Part shown: in pieces, positions 15,436-23,604 of the stretch | Layout of the letters: the number at the start of each line of letters is the position of its first letter | Numbering within the stretch: position 1 is the stretch's first letter | NCBI RefSeq assembly: GCF_000262465.1 | Contig: NZ_CM001489.1 | Span: 7,361,585 to 7,406,646, forward strand | Source: Frankia sp. QA3 | Lineage (GTDB): Bacteria > Actinomycetota > Actinomycetes > Frankiales > Frankiaceae | Length of the DNA: 45,062 nt | Reading direction: 5' to 3' | The notes under the pieces: model-generated | What the model was told of the DNA's origin: nothing | The model's database searches: none | The model's input: the letters and a program-made list of their open reading frames with translations, nothing else | Made by a program: the position numbers and the translations under genes

Positions 15436-17376
15436 GTGGGCCAGGTGCATGTCACGAAGCACATCTTCGTCACCGGCGGGGTCGCGTCCAGTCTCGGCAA
15501 GGGACTGACCGCATCCAGCCTCGGGCGGCTTCTCAAGGCTCGCGGACTGCGGGTCACGATGCAGAAGCTCGACCCCTATCTCAACGTCGATCCCGGCACG
15601 ATGAACCCGTTCCAGCATGGCGAGGTGTTCGTCACCGACGACGGAGCCGAGACCGACCTCGACATCGGTCACTACGAGCGGTTCCTCGACGTGAACCTCG
15701 ACGGCAGCGCGAACGTGACGACCGGCCAGGTGTACTCGGCGGTCATCGCCCGCGAGCGCCGTGGCGACTACCTCGGCCAGACGGTGCAGGTCGTCCCGCA
15801 CATCACCGACGAGATCAAGGACCGGATCCGGCGGCTCGCCGACGACAGCGTCGACGTGGTCATCACCGAGGTCGGCGGCACCGTCGGCGACATCGAGTCG
15901 CTGCCCTACCTGGAGGCGATCCGCCAGGTGCGCCATGAGGTCGGCCGGGACAACGCGCTGACGGTCCACGTCAGCCTGGTGCCGTACCTGGGTCCGTCGG
16001 GGGAGCTGAAGACCAAGCCGACGCAGCATTCGGTGGCGGCGCTGCGCAGCATCGGCCTGCAGCCGGACGCGGTGGTCTGCCGCTCCGACCGGCCGCTGCC
16101 CGACGCGCTGAAGAAGAAGATCGCGATGATGTGCGACGTCGACGACGAGGCGGTCGTCGGGGCGCCGGACGCGAGCTCGATCTACGACATCCCCCGGGTG
16201 CTGCACCGGGAGGGCCTCGACGCCTACGTGGTGCGCCGGCTGGGGCTGTCGTTCCGCGACGTCGACTGGACCGAGTGGGACACCCTGCTGCGCCGGGTGC
16301 ATCATCCGGCGAACTCGGCGACGATCGCGATCGTCGGCAAGTACGTCGACCTGCCCGACGCCTACCTGTCGGTGACTGAGGCGTTGCGGGCCGGCGCGTT
16401 CGCCACCGACACCAGAGTCGACCTGCGGTGGATCACCTCGGACGAGTGCTCCTCGCCGGAGGAGACGGCCGCCCTGCTCGACGGGGTCGACGGGATCATC
16501 GTCCCCGGTGGCTTCGGGGTCCGCGGCATCGAGGGCAAGCTCACCGCGCTGCGCCACGCCCGCGAGAACGGCCTGCCGACCCTGGGGATCTGCCTGGGCC
16601 TGCAGTGCATGGTCATCGAGGCGGCCCGCGGGCTCGCGGGCCTCGACGAGGCGAACTCCACCGAGTTCGTGGCCGACACCCCGCACCCCGTGATCTCCAC
16701 GATGGCCGACCAGCACGAGGTCGTCGCCGGCACCAGGGACATGGGCGGCACGATGCGCCTCGGCCTGTACTCGTGCACGCTCGCCCCCGGCACGGTCGCC
16801 CGCCGCGAGTACGGGGCGCCGGAGGTCGCCGAGCGTCACCGCCACCGGTACGAGGTCAACAACGACTACCGCGAGCGGCTCGCCGCCGCCGGGCTGGTCT
16901 TCTCCGGCACCTCGCCGGACGGCCGGCTGGTCGAGGTCGTGGAGCTGCCCGCCGACGTGCACCCCTACTACGTCGGCACGCAGGCGCATCCGGAGTTCCG
17001 GTCCCGGCCGACGCGGGCCCATCCGCTGTTCCGGGGGCTCGTCGCCGCGGCGATCGCGCACGCCGACCGTCGCCGCGGGGTTCTGCCCGTCGACCTGCCG
17101 GCTGCCGACGCCGCCATGCCCACCCCGCCGGACGCGGCCCGGACGGGCGCCGCCACGGTCGGCGTCGGCGTTCGAGTCGAGGCGGGGGCCGCCGTCGGCG
17201 AGGGGGCCGCCGTCGACGAAGGGGCCGAGGACGCCGCGGCGCCGGCTGCCGCCGGCACGGGGCATGCCGGGGGCGCAGGGGGCACGTCCGGCCGGGGTGG
17301 TGGCGGTCGGCGCGGTGCCGGCGGTGCCCGCCCGGGGGCCGCCGCGAACGGCACGGCCGCCCTGGTGTCGCCGTGA
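15436..17376 (+). CDS. pyrG: CTP synthase with C-terminal extension
   Basis: 646 residues. It makes CTP from UTP, ATP and glutamine. The synthetase domain begins HIFVTGGVASSLGKGLTASS (P-loop at 13-23), with KLDPYLNVDPGTMNPFQHGE following. The glutaminase domain has the nucleophile Cys386 in GICLGLQC and His518/Glu520 in HPEF. CTP synthases usually stop near residue 550. Here about 98 residues of Ala/Gly/Val-rich sequence follow (AVGEGAAVDEGAEDAAAPAA). The GTG start has gggag 6 nt upstream. TACCGT at 15375-15380 is a possible -10 box. The stop overlaps the GTG of the NUDIX gene. Confidence 0.96.
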   Translation: MGQVHVTKHIFVTGGVASSLGKGLTASSLGRLLKARGLRVTMQKLDPYLNVDPGTMNPFQHGEVFVTDDGAETDLDIGHYERFLDVNLDGSANVTTGQVYSAVIARERRGDYLGQTVQVVPHITDEIKDRIRRLADDSVDVVITEVGGTVGDIESLPYLEAIRQVRHEVGRDNALTVHVSLVPYLGPSGELKTKPTQHSVAALRSIGLQPDAVVCRSDRPLPDALKKKIAMMCDVDDEAVVGAPDASSIYDIPRVLHREGLDAYVVRRLGLSFRDVDWTEWDTLLRRVHHPANSATIAIVGKYVDLPDAYLSVTEALRAGAFATDTRVDLRWITSDECSSPEETAALLDGVDGIIVPGGFGVRGIEGKLTALRHARENGLPTLGICLGLQCMVIEAARGLAGLDEANSTEFVADTPHPVISTMADQHEVVAGTRDMGGTMRLGLYSCTLAPGTVARREYGAPEVAERHRHRYEVNNDYRERLAAAGLVFSGTSPDGRLVEVVELPADVHPYYVGTQAHPEFRSRPTRAHPLFRGLVAAAIAHADRRRGVLPVDLPAADAAMPTPPDAARTGAATVGVGVRVEAGAAVGEGAAVDEGAEDAAAPAAAGTGHAGGAGGTSGRGGGGRRGAGGARPGAAANGTAALVSP

Positions 17377-17996
17377 CCGCCGCCGCGCACCGCTACGAGG
17401 TCACCGAGAGCACCCTCGCCTACGAGGGGGGGATCATCTCCGTCCGTCGCGACCAGGTGCGCATGCCCGAGGGCGACGTCTCCCAGCGTGACGTCGTCGT
17501 CCATCCCGGTGCGGTGGGCGTGGTCGCGCTCGACGACGGCGGCCGGGTCGTGATGGTGCACCAGTACCGCCATCCCGTCGGCGGCCCGCTGTGGGAGCTG
17601 CCCGCCGGCATCCTCGACGTGCCCGGGGAGCCGGCGTCCGTCGCCGCCGCCCGTGAGCTCGCCGAGGAGGCCGGGCTACGCGCCGACCGGTACGACCTGC
17701 TCGTCGACGTCTGGTCCTCGCCGGGGATGACCGACGAGGCCTACCGGGTCTTCCTGGCCCGGGACCTGCACGAGATCCCGGCGGCCGAGCGGTACGTGCC
17801 GGTGCACGAGGAGGCCGAGATGGGACTGGCGCGCATCGACCTCGACGAGGCCGTCGCGAGGGTCCTGCGCGGCGAGATCACCAACGCGATGGCGGTCGTC
17901 GGCCTGCTGGCGGCGGGGCGGGCCCGGGCGGAGGACTTCGCCGGCCTGCGCCCGATCGACGCGCCCTGGTCGGCCCGGCCGGGCCACAGCGGCTGA
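17373..17996 (+). CDS. NUDIX hydrolase, ADP-ribose pyrophosphatase-like
   Basis: 207 residues. The fold carries VVALDDGGRVVMVHQYRHPV, the ADP-ribose pyrophosphatase-type LWELPAGILDVPGE, then seven residues and RELAEEAGL. The later VDVWSSPGMTDEAYRVFLA resembles the loop of ADPRases. It probably hydrolyses ADP-ribose or a similar nucleoside diphosphate sugar. A 4-nt GTGA overlap couples it to pyrG; the pair pyrG-NUDIX followed by xerD is conserved in actinobacteria, including mycobacteria. Confidence 0.93.
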   Translation: MTAAAHRYEVTESTLAYEGGIISVRRDQVRMPEGDVSQRDVVVHPGAVGVVALDDGGRVVMVHQYRHPVGGPLWELPAGILDVPGEPASVAAARELAEEAGLRADRYDLLVDVWSSPGMTDEAYRVFLARDLHEIPAAERYVPVHEEAEMGLARIDLDEAVARVLRGEITNAMAVVGLLAAGRARAEDFAGLRPIDAPWSARPGHSG

Positions 17997-18021
17997 CGAG
18001 GACTGCTTTCGGCCCGCCGGG

Positions 18022-18960
18022 TCAGTCGTTGTGGACCAGCACGCCGGCGGCCTCGTTGACGACGAGGCCCTGCGCGGCGGCGAGGATCACCGGGTCCAGT
18101 GGGAACGCCTCCGCGACGCCGGGCAGCGTGAACGTTCCGTCCCAGGTCACGGTGAGGGTCACCTGGTACTGCCCCGGCCGGGCGTAGTCGTGCGACACGT
18201 ACGCCTCGGGATGGTCGCGCGGCGAGATCGCCGAGTCGTAGGGCCGCCCGGGCGCGTCGGGGCCGGTCTCGCCGTCGCCGAACTCCCAGCGGTAGTGGGG
18301 GATCGCGCTGATGGTGGCGACCACGGGCTGGTCGACGTTGAACGTGTACGACTCCGGCACGGGCGTGTACAGGATCGTCGCCAGGTTCGCGAAACTGCGC
18401 CCGGACGGGGCGATGACGATCGACGGTTTCGGCAGGAGCTTGTCGCGCAGGTAGTCGGCGAGTGCCGCCCGCACGGCCGCGAGCGGCACCGCGTTGTCGG
18501 GCAGCAGGTAGTTGTTGCACCCGGCCATCGTCTGGTCGAACTGGGCGCGCTCGGCGGGCGTCATCGCCGGGTCCGGGCCGACGAGCTCGTACAGTTCGCA
18601 GACCGCGGCGGGGTCGTCCGGGCAGTCCTGCCCGCAGGAGGCCCGCCTCGTGACGCCCCCGTCGGCGCCGGCGGGGATCCGTTCGAGCATCCCGTCGTGG
18701 TAGCGGTACTGGTAGCCGTTGGCGGTGGCCCGGGTGTCGCAGCTTCCCCACAGCACGCCGACGCAGGGCACCCGGGTCTGGTCGCCGGGAGCCGCGGCGG
18801 CGCGGCCGGCGCTGGGCAGCCCCGGCAGCCTCGGCAGCCCCGGGCTGGGCAGCAGGCCGCCGAGGCCCGCGAGCAGCAGAACCGCGACGGCGAGCACCGC
18901 CACCCGGGGGAGCGCCCGCCGGCCGGCGGGGGGGTCCGAGGGTGCCTGCGGGACCGTCAT
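18022..18960 (-). CDS. Exported PKD-domain protein
   Basis: 312 residues. The N-terminus has a hydrophobic segment at about 20-37 (VAVLAVAVLLLAGLGGLL) after an Arg-containing start, so it is a signal peptide or anchor. A Cys-rich region follows (VPCVGVLWGSCDTRAT, ASCGQDCPDDPAAVCEL) that probably forms disulfides outside the cell. The C-terminal part has a PKD signature (YRWEFGDGE...YVSHDYARPGQYQVTLTVTW). It begins inside the stop of the lipoprotein gene (ATGA at 18957-18960), so the two are one operon and probably act together at the cell surface. Function unknown. Confidence 0.85.
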   Translation of the reverse strand: MTVPQAPSDPPAGRRALPRVAVLAVAVLLLAGLGGLLPSPGLPRLPGLPSAGRAAAAPGDQTRVPCVGVLWGSCDTRATANGYQYRYHDGMLERIPAGADGGVTRRASCGQDCPDDPAAVCELYELVGPDPAMTPAERAQFDQTMAGCNNYLLPDNAVPLAAVRAALADYLRDKLLPKPSIVIAPSGRSFANLATILYTPVPESYTFNVDQPVVATISAIPHYRWEFGDGETGPDAPGRPYDSAISPRDHPEAYVSHDYARPGQYQVTLTVTWDGTFTLPGVAEAFPLDPVILAAAQGLVVNEAAGVLVHND

Positions 18961-19589
18961 GCCGGCCCCGGGGTGTAGCGCAGGGTCTGGATCCGCCAGC
19001 CGTGCTGGGTGAGGGCGAGTTCGGCCGTCGCAGTCCGGGTGGGCACGCCGGGGGCGTCGGCGGCGCGGCGCCCGGCGAGGTCGAGCAGCCCGACGGTGCT
19101 GGTGTGCAGCGTGAAGGTCACGGCGGCGACGAGCCCGGTCCTGGGCTCGGCGGACAGGTCGCTCAGCCGGTAGGCGGCGGCGTCGGCGTGCAGGCCGCGC
19201 TGTTGGAGCGACCGGGTCACCCCGACGTCCAGAGCGCACGGCTGGCAGCCGGCCAGGGCGGTCGGCATGATCTTGGCGAGCCGTCCGGCCAGGGTGGCGT
19301 CGTTGATCTCGCGGAAGTACGCCTCGACCGTGCGGGCCGCCGCGGCGGGGGCGTCGTCGGGGCCCTCTGCCGGGGCCGAGGCGCCGATGGCGCCGCCGGT
19401 GCCGGCGGCGGAAGGGTCACCGGCCGCCGCGCCCGGGCGGGCGGGGACGGCGGCACCGGCGGGCTCGTGGCGGTCCCCGCCGCAGCCCGCGAGCAGGCCC
19501 AGGCCCGACAGGAGGATGAGCGCCGTGACGGCGGTGATGACGACCCCCAGCCGTGCGGCGTAGCGTGACGATCTGGTGTCCGTCCGCAC
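18957..19589 (-). CDS. Lipoprotein of unknown function
   Basis: 210 residues. The signal peptide ends in a lipobox (GLGLLAGC, lipidated Cys36). A disordered Ala/Gly/Pro linker follows, then a domain from about 95 (TVEAYFREINDATLAGRLAK ... CQPCALDVGVTRSLQQRG) resembling the small extracellular folds of many actinobacterial lipoproteins. Cys-x-x-Cys is present in GCQPC. The GTG at 19589 is the best start before the membrane segment. First gene of a two-gene operon with the PKD protein; the shared overlap suggests a common extracellular role. Confidence 0.82.
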   Translation of the reverse strand: MRTDTRSSRYAARLGVVITAVTALILLSGLGLLAGCGGDRHEPAGAAVPARPGAAAGDPSAAGTGGAIGASAPAEGPDDAPAAAARTVEAYFREINDATLAGRLAKIMPTALAGCQPCALDVGVTRSLQQRGLHADAAAYRLSDLSAEPRTGLVAAVTFTLHTSTVGLLDLAGRRAADAPGVPTRTATAELALTQHGWRIQTLRYTPGPA

Positions 19590-19657
19590 AAGTCGCCAGA
19601 ATAGCCGCCGGAACCCGGCATGTGGATAGGCACCAACGGAGAACGGTGGGCAGGTCC

Positions 19658-19663
19658 TACTAT
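19658..19663 (+). promoter_or_regulatory. -10 box for leaderless xerD mRNA
   Basis: TACTAT, then 7 nt, then the ATG at 19671. A second in-frame ATG follows at 19674. Confidence 0.55.
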
Positions 19664-19670
19664 CAGTTCG

Positions 19671-20885
19671 ATGATGGGAGTCACCGACGGCGACCGGGCA
19701 TCCCGGATACGCCCACCCGCCGCGGCGGGTGGGCCGGTCGAGGCGGTGCGGCTGGGGCCGCCGCCCGGCGGCGGGCCCGCCCAGGCCCTCGATCATGGCG
19801 CGCCCACGCAGCGGGGCACGCCGGGGAACGTCATCGCGCGCTATCTCCATCATCTGGAGGGCGAACGGGGGCTCGCCCAGAACTCGGTCCTTGCCTACCG
19901 TCGCGATCTGCGCCGCTACCTGAACCACCTGTCGGCGCATGGCCTGTGCTCGTTGGACGCGGTCGGTGAGGCGGAGGTTGCCGGCTTCGCCGCCGCATTG
20001 CGCGCCGGGGACGACACGCATCCGCCGCTCGCCGCGGCCTCGGTGGCGCGGATGCTCGTCGCGGTGCGCTCGCTGCACCGTTTCGCCGCCGATGAGGGGG
20101 ACGTGAGCGAGGACGTGTCCCGGCCGGTGCGCCCGCCGACGCCGCCCCGCAAGCTGCCCAAGGCGCTCACCGTCGACCAGGTGACCGCGGTGCTCGCCGC
20201 GGCCGCGGGCACCCCGCAGGCGGGGGTGGCGGGGGCAGCCGACAGGGCCGCGGATCCGGCGCCGGTGGAGCCCACCGAGGCGGTCCGCAGGCTGCGTGCC
20301 TCGGCTTTGCTGGAGCTGCTCTACGGGACCGGTGCGCGGATCTCCGAGGCGGTCGGGCTGGATGTCGACGAGCTCGACCTGGAGGCCGCGGCGGTGCGGC
20401 TGCACGGCAAGGGCGGCCGAGATCGGATCGTGCCCCTGGGCCGGTACGCCACCGCCGCGCTCACGGACTACCTGCGCGCGGGCCGGCCGAGCCTCGCGGG
20501 GCCGCGCTCGGGGGCGGCGGTCTTCCTCTCCCGGCGCGGCAACCGGCTGTCCCGGCAGAGCGCGTGGACGGTGCTGCGTACCGCGGCGGCCCAGGCCGGG
20601 GTCGACGGGGTCTCACCGCATGTGCTGCGGCATTCCTTCGCCACCCATCTGCTCGACGGGGGAGCCGACGTCCGGGTCGTCCAGGAACTGCTGGGGCACG
20701 CGTCGGTCAGCACGACCCAGATCTACACACTGGTGACGGTGGACCGACTACGGGAGGTGTACGCGACGTCACATCCCCGGGCGCTGGGCACGGATCGGCC
20801 CGGTGCCGGCGGCGGATGGATCCCGGGCGCCCGGCCGGCGGGTGAGGGACAGGCCGGCTTCGTCGGGCCCACCCCGCGGCACTGA
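19671..20885 (+). CDS. xerD: Tyrosine recombinase XerD
   Basis: 404 residues, against about 300 for typical XerD. The excess is a disordered N-terminal arm (about 60 residues, to QRGTPGNVIARYLHHL) and a C-terminal tail of about 45 after the catalytic Tyr. Catalytic residues are recognisable: Arg in GTGARISEAVGLD (about 223), His-x-x-Arg in HVLRHSFATHLL (about 317/320), His in LLGHASVSTTQIYT, and the Tyr of that motif (about 351). With XerC it resolves chromosome dimers at dif. It follows the pyrG-NUDIX block as in mycobacteria. The start is fixed by the leaderless -10 box. Confidence 0.94.
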   Translation: MMGVTDGDRASRIRPPAAAGGPVEAVRLGPPPGGGPAQALDHGAPTQRGTPGNVIARYLHHLEGERGLAQNSVLAYRRDLRRYLNHLSAHGLCSLDAVGEAEVAGFAAALRAGDDTHPPLAAASVARMLVAVRSLHRFAADEGDVSEDVSRPVRPPTPPRKLPKALTVDQVTAVLAAAAGTPQAGVAGAADRAADPAPVEPTEAVRRLRASALLELLYGTGARISEAVGLDVDELDLEAAAVRLHGKGGRDRIVPLGRYATAALTDYLRAGRPSLAGPRSGAAVFLSRRGNRLSRQSAWTVLRTAAAQAGVDGVSPHVLRHSFATHLLDGGADVRVVQELLGHASVSTTQIYTLVTVDRLREVYATSHPRALGTDRPGAGGGWIPGARPAGEGQAGFVGPTPRH

Positions 20886-21189
20886 GCGATCCCGCCTGCG
20901 GGCGGGCGTCCCGAGAGCCTGTCGGATCTCGGCCGGGCGTTCCCCCCGGTGCCCCGACGGCCGTTGCTGTCTGGCCGTTGCTGTCTGGCCGTTGCTGTCC
21001 CGTCCGGCGCAGCGGCCGCGCTGGCGCCGCCGGTGCGGGCCTCGCGCGCGGGCCGAGGCATCCGCACGTGTCCGCGTTCCTGTATGACCGGCGCCGCCGT
21101 GGCCGCGCCGGTCGTTGCCCGTTCGGGCGGTACGGCATCGTGGGCGTTCCCACCGCCGTCCGGGACCCGCGCGGGCTGGAGCCGGCCGC
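20886..21189. other. Intergenic region after xerD
   Basis: 304 bases between the convergent xerD and a small minus-strand ORF. Three exact 14-bp copies of ggccgttgctgtct-type sequence run from 20959 to 21000. I see no gene and no clear terminator. Confidence 0.6.
20959..21000 (+). repeat. 14-bp tandem repeat, three copies
   Basis: ggccgttgctgtct repeats at 20959, 20973 and 20987; the third copy ends ctgtcc. Confidence 0.85.
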
Positions 21190-21408
21190 TCAGGACGGGG
21201 TGTAGGGCCCCAGGCTCGGCATGCCGTTCGACGGCGCCGACGTCGGCACCCCGCCGACCCCGCCGACCGCCTGCGTGCTGCGCTCGGCCAGGGTCTCGCC
21301 CACCTTGCGCGCGATCGCTTCCATCAGGCGCAGTGCCTGCGGCAGCGATAGGTTCAGCACCACTTCGCTGTCGTTCGTCATCGCGAAGCGAACCGATACG
21401 TCCGCCAT
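21190..21408 (-). CDS. Small protein of unknown function
   Basis: 72 residues. The start at 21408 has gagagg about 8 nt upstream. The core is one strand-helix unit (SVRFAMTNDSEVVLNLSLPQ, ALRLMEAIARKVGETLAERS) with an unstructured Gly/Pro tail. The frame is open upstream to 21810, so a longer product with a Ser/Thr-rich N-terminus is possible. I do not recognise a family. Confidence 0.55.
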   Translation of the reverse strand: MADVSVRFAMTNDSEVVLNLSLPQALRLMEAIARKVGETLAERSTQAVGGVGGVPTSAPSNGMPSLGPYTPS

Positions 21409-21862
21409 TGCTCGACCTCTCTCGCCTGACTCGGAAGATCTGCTCGATGCGTGTGGAACGGAACGGTACGGCCCATCTGTGACCAATGCACGCCCGGGGT
21501 TGCCGGGGGCGCCACCGGTCTCGCTTGGCGTATGCGTTCGCTCACCTATGGTGGTGGTCCAGGAGTTGTAGCTGTCAGTCACGTGCGCTGCTCCTCTGCC
21601 GGTAGCGACGTGTGTGAGGCCCGTCGGGTCCGGCCACGGTCCTGACCGGCTGGGCGCGGGTGAATCAGACACGTAGCTGTCCCGTTGTTCATGCATAGTC
21701 CCCCATTGCCCTCGGCTGTCCGCGAGGGGGTGGGCTCGTGGCCGGACGTCGCGCCGGAGGGTGAACGTCCCGGTTCCCACCGTTCGGGAATGTCCCGGGA
21801 ACTGATTCACGAGCCGTCATGCGATTCGCGCGGCGAACGGCCCAATCGGGCAGGATGACAGG
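21409..21862. other. Divergent promoter region
   Basis: 454 bases between the small minus-strand gene and the F420 reductase gene. No recognised gene. CAGGAT at 21851-21856 lies 6 nt before the GTG at 21863 and may be a leaderless -10 box. Confidence 0.4.
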
Positions 21863-22546
21863 GTGACTTCGACTGATCGCGTTCTCCCGGACGTCCCCGC
21901 ACTGACGATCGGCATCCTCGGCGGCTCCGGCCCGCAGGGCGGCGGCCTCGGCCTGCGCTTTGCCGCGGCCGGCCACCTTGTTCTCATCGGCTCCCGGTCG
22001 GCCGAGCGCGGCCAGGAGGCGGCAGCCAAGCTCGCCGGCCCCGGGCGTCGCATCGAGGGCGCCGACAACGCAACGGTTGCGCAGCGTGCCGACGTCGTGA
22101 TCGTCGCTGTCCCCTGGGACGGTCACCGGGAGACGCTCGAGGCGCTGCGGGAGCCGCTCGCAGGGAAGATCGTCATCGACTGCGTCAACCCGATGGGCTT
22201 CGACTCCGGCGGCGCCTTCGCACTGCCGGTGCCCGAGGGCAGCGCCGCCCAGCAGGCCGCCGCCGTCCTGCCGGACAGCACCGTCGTGGGCGCCTTCCAC
22301 CATGTCTCCGCCGTGCTGCTGGCCGACGAGTCGGTCGCGAAGATCGACACCGATATCCTCGTGCTCGGGGACGACCGGGCCGCCACCGACCTGGTCGCCG
22401 CGCTCGCCGAGCGCATCCCCGGGATGCGCGGCATCTACGCTGGCAAGCTGCGCAACGCCGGCCAGGTCGAGGCGCTGACGGCAAACCTGATCTCGGTCAA
22501 CCGCCGGTACAAGTCGCACGCCGGTCTGCGCATCACCGACGTCTGA
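21863..22546 (+). CDS. NADPH-dependent F420 reductase (F420:NADP oxidoreductase)
   Basis: 227 residues. The Rossmann N-terminus has IGILGGSGPQGGGLGLRFAA and the NADP-selecting segment LIGSRSAERG. The middle motif is DCVNPMGFDSGGAFAL and the end is KLRNAGQVEALTANLISVNRRY, the family signature. It transfers hydride between F420H2 and NADP. F420 use is widespread in actinobacteria. GTG start with weak gacagg just upstream; a leaderless start is possible. Monocistronic as far as I can see. Confidence 0.93.
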   Translation: MTSTDRVLPDVPALTIGILGGSGPQGGGLGLRFAAAGHLVLIGSRSAERGQEAAAKLAGPGRRIEGADNATVAQRADVVIVAVPWDGHRETLEALREPLAGKIVIDCVNPMGFDSGGAFALPVPEGSAAQQAAAVLPDSTVVGAFHHVSAVLLADESVAKIDTDILVLGDDRAATDLVAALAERIPGMRGIYAGKLRNAGQVEALTANLISVNRRYKSHAGLRITDV

Positions 22547-22601
22547 CAGCCGCGCGGGCGACGCCGGCCGGGGCGGGAACGCGCGCGACGCTAGGGATGC
22601 C

Positions 22602-23465
22602 ATGGACGCCGGGATGAAACGCCCCGCGGGCGCCGGGGAGCCGCTGCCGCCCGAGCCGACGCAGCCCGGCCCGTTGCCGTCCGGGCCGCTGCCGGGCGTC
22701 GGCGCGCCCCACCTCGACGACCTCGGCCATCCGGTGCGGCTCCCCGCTCCGGTGGGCCGAGTGGTCTCGCTGGTGCCCAGCCTGACCGAGTCGATCGCGC
22801 TCACCGCCCCCGGCCTGCTGGTGGGGGCGACCGACTGGTGCAGCCATCCGCCGGGGCTCGCGGTGACCAGGGTGCGCGGAACGAAGAATCCGGACGTCGA
22901 CGCGATCGTCGCGCTCGCCCCCGACCTGGTGTGTGCCAACGCCGAGGAGAACCGGGAGGCCGACCTCGCCGCCCTGCGCGCGGCGGGGCTCGCGGTGTGG
23001 GTGACGGCGCCGACCACCGTCGAGGCGGCTCTGGACAGCCTCGACCGGATGCTGCGGCTGGCCTGCGGCCTACCGCGCCCCGGCTGGCTCGACGCCGCCC
23101 GGGCGGCCTGGGCCGACGCCGACGCCGTGCCCCCCGGTCCGCGCCGCCGTGCCCTGGTGCCGATCTGGCGCCGTCCGTGGATGGCGGTCGGGCGGGACAC
23201 CTTCACCGGCGACGTGCTGCGCCGCCTCGGGGTGGACAACGTGCTGGCGGACTCGCCGCAGCGCTACCCGCGGTTCGACCCGGCCCACGTACCGCCGCAC
23301 GACCTGGTCGTGCTGCCCGACGAGCCGTACGCCTTCAGCCCGACCGACGGGCCCGAAGCATTCGCCGCGCCCGCGGTCTGCGTCCCCGGCCGCCTGCTGA
23401 CCTGGTACGGACCGTCACTGGTGGCGGCGCGCTCGGAGCTCGCGGCGGCGCTGGCCCGCGCCTGA
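22602..23465 (+). CDS. Cytosolic BtuF-like helical-backbone metal receptor protein
   Basis: 287 residues. It has the fold of periplasmic cobalamin/siderophore binding proteins: RVVSLVPSLTESIALTAPGL, then VRGTKNPDVDAIVALAPDLV, a long connecting helix (LDSLDRMLRLACGL), and a second lobe with PPHDLVVLPDEPYAF. It has no signal peptide or lipobox and starts in a disordered Pro-rich arm. Such cytosolic versions occur in actinobacteria and their ligand is unknown. No transporter genes are nearby. The start at 22602 is the first ATG; a second at 22614 is possible. Confidence 0.85.
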   Translation: MDAGMKRPAGAGEPLPPEPTQPGPLPSGPLPGVGAPHLDDLGHPVRLPAPVGRVVSLVPSLTESIALTAPGLLVGATDWCSHPPGLAVTRVRGTKNPDVDAIVALAPDLVCANAEENREADLAALRAAGLAVWVTAPTTVEAALDSLDRMLRLACGLPRPGWLDAARAAWADADAVPPGPRRRALVPIWRRPWMAVGRDTFTGDVLRRLGVDNVLADSPQRYPRFDPAHVPPHDLVVLPDEPYAFSPTDGPEAFAAPAVCVPGRLLTWYGPSLVAARSELAAALARA

Positions 23466-23604
23466 GAGCCCGTTCGTCGGGGCCTGCCTGGCGCGGCGCG
23501 CCGCGACGGTCCCGACGCCCGGATACGGCCCGCCGAACGGGTGGCCGGTGGCCGGACCGCACTCGCTCGCAGCCCGGCCACGGGCCGTCGACGTCAGCGG
23601 GCGG

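Noticed and set aside
14956..17265. A 769-residue protein on the minus strand
   Set aside because: The frame is antisense to pyrG and the 97-bp array, a usual effect of high GC at codon third positions; pyrG on the plus strand is certain.
21780..21850. ECF sigma promoter (ggaac ... cgtc) before the F420 reductase
   Set aside because: Spacing of about 12 nt is too short for ECF promoters.
21689..23239. A 516-residue minus-strand protein
   Set aside because: Antisense to the F420 reductase and BtuF-like genes, with shadow-type composition.
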